NCBI RefSeq assembly: GCF_030651995.1
Contig: NZ_JAUSBN010000068.1
Location: 1 to 60,095, forward strand
Source: Reyranella sp.
GTDB lineage: Bacteria > Pseudomonadota > Alphaproteobacteria > Reyranellales > Reyranellaceae
Reading direction: 5' to 3'
Length of the DNA: 60,095 nucleotides
Part shown: positions 1-7,051 of the stretch, piece by piece
Numbering within the stretch: position 1 is the stretch's first letter
Layout: every line of letters begins with the position of its first letter
Translations under genes and position numbers: made by a program
Notes under the pieces: generated by a model
The model's database searches: none
What the model saw: only the letters and a program-made list of their open reading frames with translations
Told to the model about the DNA's origin: nothing

Positions 1-725
1 CGCATCTTGGAGAAGAGGTGGCCGCTCCGCTTGCGGCGGAACTCGAACTCGCGCGCGAGGTCGGGATCGAAGAACACCACGACCTCGGCGGCCAGGGCAC
101 CGTTCTTGGTCGCGCCGAGGCTCAGCGCGTCGACGCCCGCCATCCAGGACAGTTCGGCGGCCGAGCAGCCGACGAAGGCGAGGGCGTTGGCGAAACGCGC
201 CCCGTCCATATGCAGCTTGAGTCCATGGCGGTGGGCCGTCGTGGCGATCGAGACGACCTCGTCGGGACCGTAGACGGTGCCGCATTCGGTCGCCTGGGTG
301 ATGCTGACGGCGGCCGGCTGCGGATGATGCACGACGCCGTAGACCGGCTGGGCCAGCGCTTCGGCGAGCTTCTTCTGGTCGATCTTTCCGGCGGGGCCGG
401 GAAGGGGGCAGAGTTTGGCGCCCGAGGTGAAGAATTCCGGCGCATTGGCCTCGTCGACGACGATGTGCGCCTCGGCATGGCAGTAGATGGAGCCCCAGGA
501 CGGCGTACAGCAGGACAGCGCCAGCGAGTTGGCGGCCGTGCCGGTCGCAACGGGGAAGGCGACGAGATCCGGCTTCTCGAAGATCTCGCGCAGGCGCCGC
601 TCGACCCGATGGGTCCATTCGTCGGCGCCATAGGACGGCGCCGTGCCACCGCCGGAGAAGGCCCGCGTCACCGCCTCGAGGACGACGGGATGCGCGCCCA
701 CTTCGTTGTCGCTTCGGAAGTTCAT
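1..725 (-). CDS. low-specificity L-threonine aldolase (partial, 3' end outside window)
   Basis: PLP-dependent fold-type I enzyme that would cleave L-threonine or allo-threonine to glycine and acetaldehyde. About 241 N-terminal residues are visible, and the end lies beyond base 1. The start MNFRSDNEVG is the family's usual opening (FRSD-x-x). LHMDGARFANA is the aspartate that binds the PLP ring, and SLGATKNGALAAE holds the Schiff-base lysine. The family is about 340-350 residues, so roughly 100 are missing. It is followed downstream on the plus-strand side by a minus-strand small membrane gene ending at 754. The family assignment is firm; the exact substrate preference is inferred. Confidence 0.9.
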   Translation of the reverse strand, partial: MNFRSDNEVGAHPVVLEAVTRAFSGGGTAPSYGADEWTHRVERRLREIFEKPDLVAFPVATGTAANSLALSCCTPSWGSIYCHAEAHIVVDEANAPEFFTSGAKLCPLPGPAGKIDQKKLAEALAQPVYGVVHHPQPAAVSITQATECGTVYGPDEVVSIATTAHRHGLKLHMDGARFANALAFVGCSAAELSWMAGVDALSLGATKNGALAAEVVVFFDPDLAREFEFRRKRSGHLFSKM

Positions 726-753
726 GCCTGTCCTCGTGCGGATGTCGTTGAGC

Positions 754-1092
754 TCAGCGGCCGACGCCGGGCGGGAATTCGATCTTGCCCAGCAGGGCGC
801 CGTTGCGCGGGTCGACGACATAGGCGGCAGGGCCGCCCGGGGTCTCGATGTGCACGACGAGGCGATCGCCCACGGCATTCATCGACACGACACGGGAGCC
901 GGAGGGGAGGGCAATGCGTTCGGTGAAGCCATCGGCGGTCGCCGATGCTGGCGAACGGCCGGCGTTGGGCGTAGAGATGCGCCGGGCGATTTCGGCGACC
1001 GCGACGACGAAGCCCACCACGATCAGCAGGCCCATTCCGATTACCAGCACCTTCAGCCAGAGTGGTGCAGAGGCCTGAGCAGGGGACGCCAA
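754..1092 (-). CDS. small single-span membrane protein, unknown function
   Basis: About 112 residues. A short cytoplasmic N-terminus is followed by one strong hydrophobic segment (LKVLVIGMGLLIVVGFVVAV). The soluble domain then contains repeated beta-type sequence ending in DPRNGALLGKIEF. The start is uncertain: a TTG at 1092 lies 10 bases from the divergent pseudouridine synthase start, and a GTG at 1122 would overlap it. I believe similar proteins (possibly the DUF6476 type) sit beside rluD genes in alphaproteobacteria, but this is from memory. The function is unknown. Confidence 0.6.
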   Translation of the reverse strand: MASPAQASAPLWLKVLVIGMGLLIVVGFVVAVAEIARRISTPNAGRSPASATADGFTERIALPSGSRVVSMNAVGDRLVVHIETPGGPAAYVVDPRNGALLGKIEFPPGVGR

Positions 1093-1101
1093 GAAAACTC
1101 C

Positions 1102-2073
1102 ATGAGCGACGCCGGTCGCCACACCGTGACCTTCGACGAGAGCGCCGCCGGCGAACGGCTGGACCGCGCGCTGGCTGATGCCTTGCCTGCCCTGACGCGA
1201 AGCCGCGTGAAGGCACTGATCGAGGGCCGCTGCGTAGCGCTTGCGGGAGGTCAGACGATAGAAGAGCCGTCCCGCAAGGTCAAAACGGGCGATGTGGTCA
1301 TCGTCGATATCCCGGAGCCCGAACCGGCCGTTCCGCAGGCCCAGGACATGGCCCTGGAGATCCTGTTCGAGGACACGGATCTGCTGGTTCTGAACAAGCC
1401 GGCCGGGATGGTGGTTCATCCCGCCCCCGGGAATCCGGACCAGACACTGGTCAACGCCTTGCTGGCCCATTGCGGCGACAGCCTGTCCGGCATCGGCGGC
1501 GTGCGCCGGCCCGGCATCGTCCACCGGCTCGACAAGGACACGTCGGGGGTCATGGTCGTGGCCAAGAACGATGCCACCCACCATGCGCTTTCCAAGCTGT
1601 TCGCCGCCCACGATCTAGAGCGCATCTATACGGCCTTGGTCTGGGGCGCGCCCAAGGCTCCGCGCGGGACGGTCGAGGAGGCGTTGGGACGGCACCCGGT
1701 CGATCGCAAGCGCATGGCGGTGCGCAAGACGGGCGGCCGGGCCGCTTTCACCGAATATTGGCTGGAGAAGCGCTTCGGGTCGCCGCTGGCGCCGATCGCA
1801 AGTCTCGTGGGCGCCAAGCTTGGGACAGGCCGGACCCATCAGGTCCGTGTCCACATGGCTCATATCGGCTGCCCGGTGGTGGGAGATCAGGTCTACGGCC
1901 GCAAGTCCCGCAACGGCGGTGCACCCGAGGCGTTGAAAATGTTCCCTCGGCAGGCTCTTCACGCATCTGTGCTCGCCTTTCGACATCCAAAGACGGGGGA
2001 GAACGTAAGATTTGCCACAGAATTGCCTGAAGACTTCAGGAAGTTGGTGGGAACGCTGAACAGCGTTAAGTAA
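1102..2073 (+). CDS. rluD: RluA/RluD-family 23S rRNA pseudouridine synthase
   Basis: 323 residues, the usual length for RluD/RluC enzymes, which isomerise uridines in 23S rRNA to pseudouridine. There is an N-terminal S4 RNA-binding domain (about residues 12-75, LDRALADALPALTRSRVKAL). The catalytic domain carries the signature HRLDKDTSG at residue 141, with D144 as nucleophile. LNKPAGMVVHP and GRTHQVRVHMAHIGCPVVGD are further family motifs. ATG 1102 was chosen because the S4 domain begins shortly after it; the open frame extends upstream without homology. It stands just upstream of rpoH but a hairpin separates them. The RluD versus RluC specificity is not proven. Confidence 0.88.
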   Translation: MSDAGRHTVTFDESAAGERLDRALADALPALTRSRVKALIEGRCVALAGGQTIEEPSRKVKTGDVVIVDIPEPEPAVPQAQDMALEILFEDTDLLVLNKPAGMVVHPAPGNPDQTLVNALLAHCGDSLSGIGGVRRPGIVHRLDKDTSGVMVVAKNDATHHALSKLFAAHDLERIYTALVWGAPKAPRGTVEEALGRHPVDRKRMAVRKTGGRAAFTEYWLEKRFGSPLAPIASLVGAKLGTGRTHQVRVHMAHIGCPVVGDQVYGRKSRNGGAPEALKMFPRQALHASVLAFRHPKTGENVRFATELPEDFRKLVGTLNSVK

Positions 2074-2075
2074 AA

Positions 2076-2094
2076 CCCCTCAATACCTGAGGGG
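2076..2094 (+). terminator. hairpin after rluD
   Basis: CCCCTCA and TGAGGGG form a perfect 7-bp stem with a 5-base loop, three bases after the rluD stop codon. The downstream run is only GTT, so this is a weak intrinsic terminator or a 3'-end protecting hairpin. Confidence 0.5.
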
Positions 2095-2112
2095 GTTACT
2101 AGGAATTAGATA

Positions 2113-2140
2113 TTGACCCGAGGGCATTCCGACTTCTACA
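2113..2140 (+). promoter_or_regulatory. candidate sigma70-type promoter of rpoH
   Basis: TTGACC (2113-2118) and TCTACA (2135-2140) are spaced by 16 bases, which would start transcription near 2147, just at the edge of the CIRCE element. The -10 box also lies in the loop region of a perfect hairpin (CCGACT/AGTCGG, 2129-2145). The -35 is good and the -10 weak. Confidence 0.4.
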
Positions 2141-2147
2141 GTCGGAT

Positions 2148-2174
2148 TTAGCAGTCGGGGGACGAGAGTGCTAA
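2148..2174 (+). promoter_or_regulatory. CIRCE operator (HrcA binding site) before rpoH
   Basis: TTAGCAGTC, exactly 9 bases, then GAGTGCTAA. The consensus CIRCE is TTAGCACTC-N9-GAGTGCTAA, so the right arm matches 9 of 9 and the left arm 8 of 9. The element begins at the predicted transcription start and ends 45 bases before the rpoH ATG, the position expected for repression by HrcA. Sequence and spacing are directly visible; HrcA control is inferred from the element. Confidence 0.8.
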
Positions 2175-2218
2175 ACACTCGTTCACCGGCGATCCCGCGT
2201 ACGAAAGGGGGAGTAGCC

Positions 2219-3139
2219 ATGAGTGTAGCCACCGCAAACCTTCCCGCCCTGCCGTCATCCCTGACGCCCGAGGGCAATCTCAGCCGTTACCTGTCGGACA
2301 TCCGGAAGTTTCCCCTGCTGGAGCCGCAGGAAGAATTCATGCTGGCCAAGCGCTGGCGCGAGCACGGCGACAGCAAGGCCGCCCATCGCCTGGTCACCAG
2401 CCATCTGCGCCTGGTGGCCAAGATCGCCATGGGTTACCGCGGCTACGGCCTGCCGGTCGCCGAGCTGATTTCCGAGGGCAACGTCGGCATGATGCAGGCG
2501 GTCAAGCGGTTCGACCCGGACCGCGGGTTCCGTCTGGCCACCTATGCCATGTGGTGGATCCGCGCCTCGATCCAGGAATACATCCTGCATAGCTGGTCGC
2601 TCGTGAAGATGGGCACCACGGCGGCGCAGAAGAAGCTGTTCTTCAACCTGCGCAAGCTCAAGGGCCAGATGCAGGCCATCGAGGAGGGCGACCTTACGCC
2701 CGAGCAGGTGACCAAGATCGCCACCCGCCTCGGCGTGCCCGAGGAGGAGGTGGTGAACATGAACCGCCGCCTCGCCGCGCCCGATTCGTCGCTCAACGCC
2801 CCGGTGAAGGCTGAGGGCGACATGGAGTGGCAGGACTGGCTGGTCGACGATTCGCCGAACCAGGAAGCCCGGCTGGGCGAGAGCCAGGAGCTGGGCCAGC
2901 GCAAGGGCATGCTCGCCGCGGCCCTGAAGCAGCTCACCGACCGCGAGCGCCACATCATCGTGGAGCGGCGTCTGGTCGACGAGCCGAAGACGCTCGAGGA
3001 CCTGTCGTCCAAGTACGGCATCAGTCGCGAGAGGGTTCGCCAGATAGAGGTGCGCGCCTTCGACAAGCTGCAGAAGGCCATGAAGAACATGGTCGTCGAG
3101 GCGGCGGCCCGGCCGACGACCCAGCCGGCGCGCGGCTGA
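2219..3139 (+). CDS. rpoH: heat-shock sigma factor RpoH (sigma-32)
   Basis: 306 residues. It directs RNA polymerase to heat-shock promoters. Region 2 is clear (NLSRYLSDIRKFPLL, then GNVGMMQAVKRFDPDRGFRL and ATYAMWWIRASIQEYIL). The RpoH box QKKLFFNLRKLK, which distinguishes RpoH from other sigma-70 paralogues, is at residue 137. Region 4 ends with GISRERVRQIEVRAFDKLQ, the -35 recognition helix-turn-helix. ATG 2219 follows AAAGGGGGAG; an in-frame ATG at 2168 lies inside the CIRCE element and is rejected. A CIRCE operator upstream suggests control by HrcA. Alphaproteobacteria often carry more than one RpoH; which copy this is cannot be told here. Confidence 0.95.
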   Translation: MSVATANLPALPSSLTPEGNLSRYLSDIRKFPLLEPQEEFMLAKRWREHGDSKAAHRLVTSHLRLVAKIAMGYRGYGLPVAELISEGNVGMMQAVKRFDPDRGFRLATYAMWWIRASIQEYILHSWSLVKMGTTAAQKKLFFNLRKLKGQMQAIEEGDLTPEQVTKIATRLGVPEEEVVNMNRRLAAPDSSLNAPVKAEGDMEWQDWLVDDSPNQEARLGESQELGQRKGMLAAALKQLTDRERHIIVERRLVDEPKTLEDLSSKYGISRERVRQIEVRAFDKLQKAMKNMVVEAAARPTTQPARG

Positions 3140-3192
3140 GCGACGAGGAACGTTTCGTACGGTAGGCTCCCGGAAACATCCGGGAGCCCGCC

Positions 3193-4041
3193 ATGACGAC
3201 GTCGCCGATCCTCTACGAGACCCTGCCGGGCGGAATCGCCCGCATCGTCCTCAACCGGCCCGACACACGCAACGCCCAGGACACGGCGTTTCTCTACGCG
3301 CTGAACGAGGCCTTCGACCGCGCCGCCCACGACGACACGGTGAAGGTGATCGTGCTGTCAGCCAACGGCCCGCACTTCTCCTCGGGTCATGACCTGCGCG
3401 AAGTCGACGGGCATGGCAACATGTCCAAGCATGACACGGTTGGGACCTGGGGTGGCTTCGGCAAGCCCGGCGCCGAGGCGCAATACGCGCGCGAGCAGGA
3501 GATCTACCTCGGTTTCTGCGAGCGCTGGCGCAACATTCCCAAGCCGACGCTGGCACTGGTCCATGGCAAGGTGATGATCGGCGGGCTGATGCTGATGTGG
3601 CCCTGCGACCTCATCGTCTGTTCGGAGGACGCCGAGTTCCTCGACCATTCGGTGGCCATGGGCGTGGGTGGCGCCGAGTTCTTCGCCCATCCCTGGGAGA
3701 TGGGCATCCGCAAGGCCAAGGAGTTCCTGTTCACCGCCGACTGGATAAAGGCGGCCGAGGCGCATCGCCTGGGCATGGTGAACCATGTCGTGCCGCGCGC
3801 CGAACTCGAACCTTTCGGCCTGGCGATGGCCGAGCGCATCGCCCAGAAGCCGCTGTTTGCGTTGAAGCTGGTGAAGCAGGCCATCAACGCGGCGCAGGAC
3901 GCACAGGGCCGGGTCGGCGCCATGCAGACCTCGTTCGCGCTCCACCATCTGGCCCATGCCCACAACATGCTGGCGCACGGCAAGCTGGTCGACCCGACCG
4001 GCCTGATGCCGGCCATCAAGAAACACGAGAAGGCGACCTAG
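3193..4041 (+). CDS. enoyl-CoA hydratase/isomerase family protein
   Basis: 282-residue crotonase-fold protein. Visible motifs are LNRPDTRNAQD near the N-terminus, HFSSGHDLREV (the first oxyanion-hole segment) and VHGKVMIGGLMLMWPCDLIV (the second). These position an acyl-CoA thioester for hydration or a related reaction. The typical glutamate pair of true enoyl-CoA hydratases is not obvious in the GVGGAEFF segment, so the exact reaction could be hydratase, isomerase or another crotonase activity. ATG 3193 follows a GGGAGCCCGCC ribosome-binding region. It converges with a quinone oxidoreductase gene 56 bases downstream. No pathway partner is adjacent. Confidence 0.85.
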   Translation: MTTSPILYETLPGGIARIVLNRPDTRNAQDTAFLYALNEAFDRAAHDDTVKVIVLSANGPHFSSGHDLREVDGHGNMSKHDTVGTWGGFGKPGAEAQYAREQEIYLGFCERWRNIPKPTLALVHGKVMIGGLMLMWPCDLIVCSEDAEFLDHSVAMGVGGAEFFAHPWEMGIRKAKEFLFTADWIKAAEAHRLGMVNHVVPRAELEPFGLAMAERIAQKPLFALKLVKQAINAAQDAQGRVGAMQTSFALHHLAHAHNMLAHGKLVDPTGLMPAIKKHEKAT

Positions 4042-4097
4042 GACGCCAACCCGAGATCCAGAAGAAGTTCCTGGCCCGCCGCGTTGTTACGGCGGCG

Positions 4098-5084
4098 CTA
4101 GCCTATGCTCGGATCGACCACCAGAATGGTCTTGCCCGTTCCGTCACCGGAGAGCGCATACTCGAGCGCTTCGCGGTATTCGCCGAACGGGAAGGTTCTG
4201 CCGACCGGCACGTCGAGTTCGCCCTTCGCGACCCAGGCGAGCAGCTCCTTGAGGTCGCAGGCGGCGGCGTCGGCCTCGAACACGGCGCCGAACTGACGAT
4301 AGTCTACGCCGACGAGGGCTGCTCCTTTGAGGAGTGGCAAATTCACCGGCAGGGCCGGAATGTCGCCCCCAGCAAAGCCTACAATGAGGTAGCGCCCGCC
4401 CCATCCAAGCGACCGGAACGCAGGCTGCAGCAAGGGGCCACTGACCGGATCGAAGACGACGTCGACGCCGTTCGGGGACACTGCCTTCAGCCTCTCCCGC
4501 CATCCGTCAACGACTCGGTCGAGGGTCGCTCCTGCGCCTGCCTCTTCAACGACGACGCGCTTCTGCGCGGTCGAGGCGACACCGATGACGTTCGCGCCGA
4601 GTAACCGACCGACCTGGACTGCAGCCAGTCCGACTCCGCCGGCAGCGCCGATCACCACCAGGGTCTCCCCAGCTTTCAGTGCAGCGCGATCGCGAAGGCC
4701 GTGCAGGGCCGTGCCGTAGTTGACACGAAAGCCGGCGGCCTGGTTCATGCTCATCCGGTCAGGTATGCGGCTGACGGCCCGTTCGGGGGCAATCGCGTAC
4801 TCTGCAAACCCGCCGCGCGCCTGCGCCAGGACACGCTCTCCTATTGCGACTCCCGTGACCCCTGCCCCCAGCGCATCCACCAAGCCCCCGATCTCGGCAC
4901 CGGGCACGTGAGGCAGGGACGGCTTGACCTGGTAGCGGCCCAGCGCAACCAGGGCATCGACGAAACCGACCCCGCAGGCAGCAACCCTGATACGAACTTC
5001 GCCCTCGCCCGGCTGGGGCGCAGGCAGGTCGACCGGGGAATAGTTGTCGATGGAGCTGAGATCAGCGGTCTGTACGGCCTTCAT
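4098..5084 (-). CDS. NADPH:quinone oxidoreductase-type zinc-less medium-chain dehydrogenase
   Basis: 328 residues, of the quinone oxidoreductase (QOR) branch of medium-chain reductases. The N-terminal GroES-like domain has QPGEGEVRIRVAACGVGFVD, followed by HVPGAEIGGLVDALGAGV. The Rossmann motif is VIGAAGGVGLAAVQVGRLLG. No structural zinc cysteine cluster is present, as expected for QOR. It likely reduces quinones or alpha,beta-unsaturated carbonyls with NADPH in the cytoplasm. The start ATG at 5084 gives the conserved MKAVQ opening. The gene stands alone; the transglutaminase-like gene 110 bases upstream is in the same direction. Confidence 0.87.
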   Translation of the reverse strand: MKAVQTADLSSIDNYSPVDLPAPQPGEGEVRIRVAACGVGFVDALVALGRYQVKPSLPHVPGAEIGGLVDALGAGVTGVAIGERVLAQARGGFAEYAIAPERAVSRIPDRMSMNQAAGFRVNYGTALHGLRDRAALKAGETLVVIGAAGGVGLAAVQVGRLLGANVIGVASTAQKRVVVEEAGAGATLDRVVDGWRERLKAVSPNGVDVVFDPVSGPLLQPAFRSLGWGGRYLIVGFAGGDIPALPVNLPLLKGAALVGVDYRQFGAVFEADAAACDLKELLAWVAKGELDVPVGRTFPFGEYREALEYALSGDGTGKTILVVDPSIG

Positions 5085-5194
5085 TGAGACGAACCTTCGA
5101 TTTGAGAAATCCGGCTATGCCTTGCAGGCTGTGTTTGACGATGTTGAGCGGCCGCTGCATGAGCGCGCCCACCCCTGATCCTGATACAGCCGGG

Positions 5195-6097
5195 CTAATA
5201 GCGCACTTCGATCTCGGTTTGGCCGTGGAGGGGCGAAAAGCTCCTGATCAAAGCGGGCACGATCAACCCGTCACGGCCATACGCCGCCTGGATTGCCGCC
5301 AGCTCATCCGAACTTGCGAGTACCGCTGCCAAATCGTCGAGGAACGGCATTTCTTCATGCGGCAATGCGTCGATGGGCATCCGATCAGCAAGGCCCCAAT
5401 AGTCCCACGGAAGCACCTCGACCTTGTTGAGAGCGGCGAGATCCCGCAGGAGGCTGCCGCGGATGAACCAGAGACCCTGGATTCCGATGCTCGGGACGCC
5501 AAAGCGATCGGGAACCGCCTGTCCACTACGCGCCAGTCGCCAGGCATTCGAGGCGACTAGAAATTCGTCGCAGCTCAGGTCGAGCTCGTTCGCTGTAACA
5601 CCGACCTTCGACTTGACGACTGGATCGACGTTGGCATCGACGAGCAGCCAGCGCCTTTGGGTTTCATCCCAGTATTCGCAGACGCAGTGGTCGCTATATG
5701 AGTCCGGGTTTTTCGAGAAGTATGTCGCAAAGCCGAAGCGTATCCGCGCCGGTATCCCGAGATGGCGGAGCATCGAGCACAGGAGCAGTGCGTAGTCGCG
5801 GCAACTGCCGACGAACCGGGCGGCAGGTTCGCGCGCCTGCAGCAGCGGTCGTCCATCCTTTGCGAGAAGCCGTTCGAGGATATTCGAGAGATAGCGGGCG
5901 TCGACTTCACCAAGGCGGTCGCGGTCTGCGAGCGCTAAGCCGTAGAGGCCGACGAAGTCCTTGTCGACGATGAGTCCCTGGACGCTCCTGACGAGCGCTG
6001 AAACCTCCAACGGCAGACCGGCATAGAGGTGTGCATGCTGGCCTGGATCCGTCGCTTTGCCGTTGGCGCGGTAGTAGGCGAGGAGACCCGGTTGCAT
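5195..6097 (-). CDS. transglutaminase-like (papain-fold) domain protein
   Basis: 300 residues. The central region holds the Cys-His-Asp triad of the transglutaminase-like superfamily: C99 in FVGSCRDYALLL, H137 in SYSDHCVCEYW and D154 in WLLVDANVD. The sequence between (MLRHLGIPARIRFGF) is the family's usual helix and strand after the cysteine. There is no signal peptide, so it is probably cytoplasmic. Bacterial members include peptidases and peptide-modifying enzymes; the substrate cannot be read from sequence. It could be cotranscribed with the quinone oxidoreductase downstream, though 110 bases separate them. Confidence 0.8.
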   Translation of the reverse strand: MQPGLLAYYRANGKATDPGQHAHLYAGLPLEVSALVRSVQGLIVDKDFVGLYGLALADRDRLGEVDARYLSNILERLLAKDGRPLLQAREPAARFVGSCRDYALLLCSMLRHLGIPARIRFGFATYFSKNPDSYSDHCVCEYWDETQRRWLLVDANVDPVVKSKVGVTANELDLSCDEFLVASNAWRLARSGQAVPDRFGVPSIGIQGLWFIRGSLLRDLAALNKVEVLPWDYWGLADRMPIDALPHEEMPFLDDLAAVLASSDELAAIQAAYGRDGLIVPALIRSFSPLHGQTEIEVRY

Positions 6098-6146
6098 TCG
6101 GGAATCCTATCACACTCTGATCAGGCAAAGAGGCGCCAGCTCGGAA

Positions 6147-7037
6147 TCATCCCACGCGGTAGCCGATCCGCTCGAAGAACTTCGCGATCTCCGCGGCGGC
6201 GAGATCGGGCTGCTCGTAGTGAACGAAGTGGCCGGCATCTTCCGCAATGCCGGCTTCCACGTCCTGGAAGTAGTTTCCGACGACGTCGATCCAGGCCGAC
6301 TTCAGCACCGGGTCGTGGCGGCCCCAGAGGACGCGCGCGGGCTGGGTGATCATGGGCGGCTTGGGCGCTGTTCCGGCCATGACCGCGAGGCGGCCGGCGT
6401 TCTGCGAGATGTACCAGTTGAAGCCGCCCTGGAGGTTGCCGGGGCGCAAGAAGTTGTCGACCCAGCGCTCCAGCACGCCGTCGAACGCGTCCTTGCGATG
6501 GCACCAGTGGGTCAGGAAATGCCGGAAGTAGGCCCGGCATGTGTCTCGCGAGGCCCCGACGATGGCGGGCGCGAACGGCATCTGGTGGAAGGTCTGGTAC
6601 CAGATCTCGTTGATCTGTTCTGGGTCGCGCCAGCGCGCGCCGACGCCGTGGGTGCCGCAGTTGAAGAAGAAGAGCCCGGCCACCCGGTCGGGATGCCGGA
6701 TCGCCAGCCGCTGCATCACATAGGCGCCGACATCGTGGCCGACGAAGCCCGCCCTGGCGATGCCCAGCCGGTCGAGGAGGGCCACGATATCGTCGGCCAG
6801 CACGTCGGGGCCGGCCTGGTCCGAAGCTCCCAGGGTGGGGTTGCCGCTCTCGCCGAAGCCGCGGAAGTCCGGAGCGATCAGCCGGAAGCGATCGGGCAGC
6901 CGTTCGAACATCGGCTCCCAGGTCGCCCAGAATTCCGGCCAGCCGTGCAGAAGGAACAACGGCGCGCCTCTGCCGGCTTCGGCCACGTGGGTCGGAAAGC
7001 CGCGCGTCTCGACGTAAGCGTGCCTGACCTCGCGCAT
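6147..7037 (-). CDS. epoxide-hydrolase-like alpha/beta hydrolase
   Basis: 296 residues. The oxyanion motif HGWPEFW is at 31 and the nucleophile elbow VGHDVGAYV places an aspartate (D102) where lipases have serine. This is the arrangement of epoxide hydrolases and haloalkane dehalogenases. The acid is in LWGRHDPVL and the base in DAGHFVHYEQP. GGFNWYISQ in the cap resembles the NWYR tyrosine motif of epoxide hydrolases, which favours that function. ATG 7037 follows GAGGAGG. It lies 14 bases after the thiamine-diphosphate enzyme gene, so the two form an operon. The substrate is unknown. Confidence 0.85.
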   Translation of the reverse strand: MREVRHAYVETRGFPTHVAEAGRGAPLFLLHGWPEFWATWEPMFERLPDRFRLIAPDFRGFGESGNPTLGASDQAGPDVLADDIVALLDRLGIARAGFVGHDVGAYVMQRLAIRHPDRVAGLFFFNCGTHGVGARWRDPEQINEIWYQTFHQMPFAPAIVGASRDTCRAYFRHFLTHWCHRKDAFDGVLERWVDNFLRPGNLQGGFNWYISQNAGRLAVMAGTAPKPPMITQPARVLWGRHDPVLKSAWIDVVGNYFQDVEAGIAEDAGHFVHYEQPDLAAAEIAKFFERIGYRVG

Positions 7038-7051
7038 GATGCGCCTCCTCG

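Noticed and set aside
2168..2220. Longer RpoH starting at ATG 2168
   Set aside because: It would begin inside the CIRCE element and has no ribosome site, while ATG 2219 has a strong one and begins the conserved protein.
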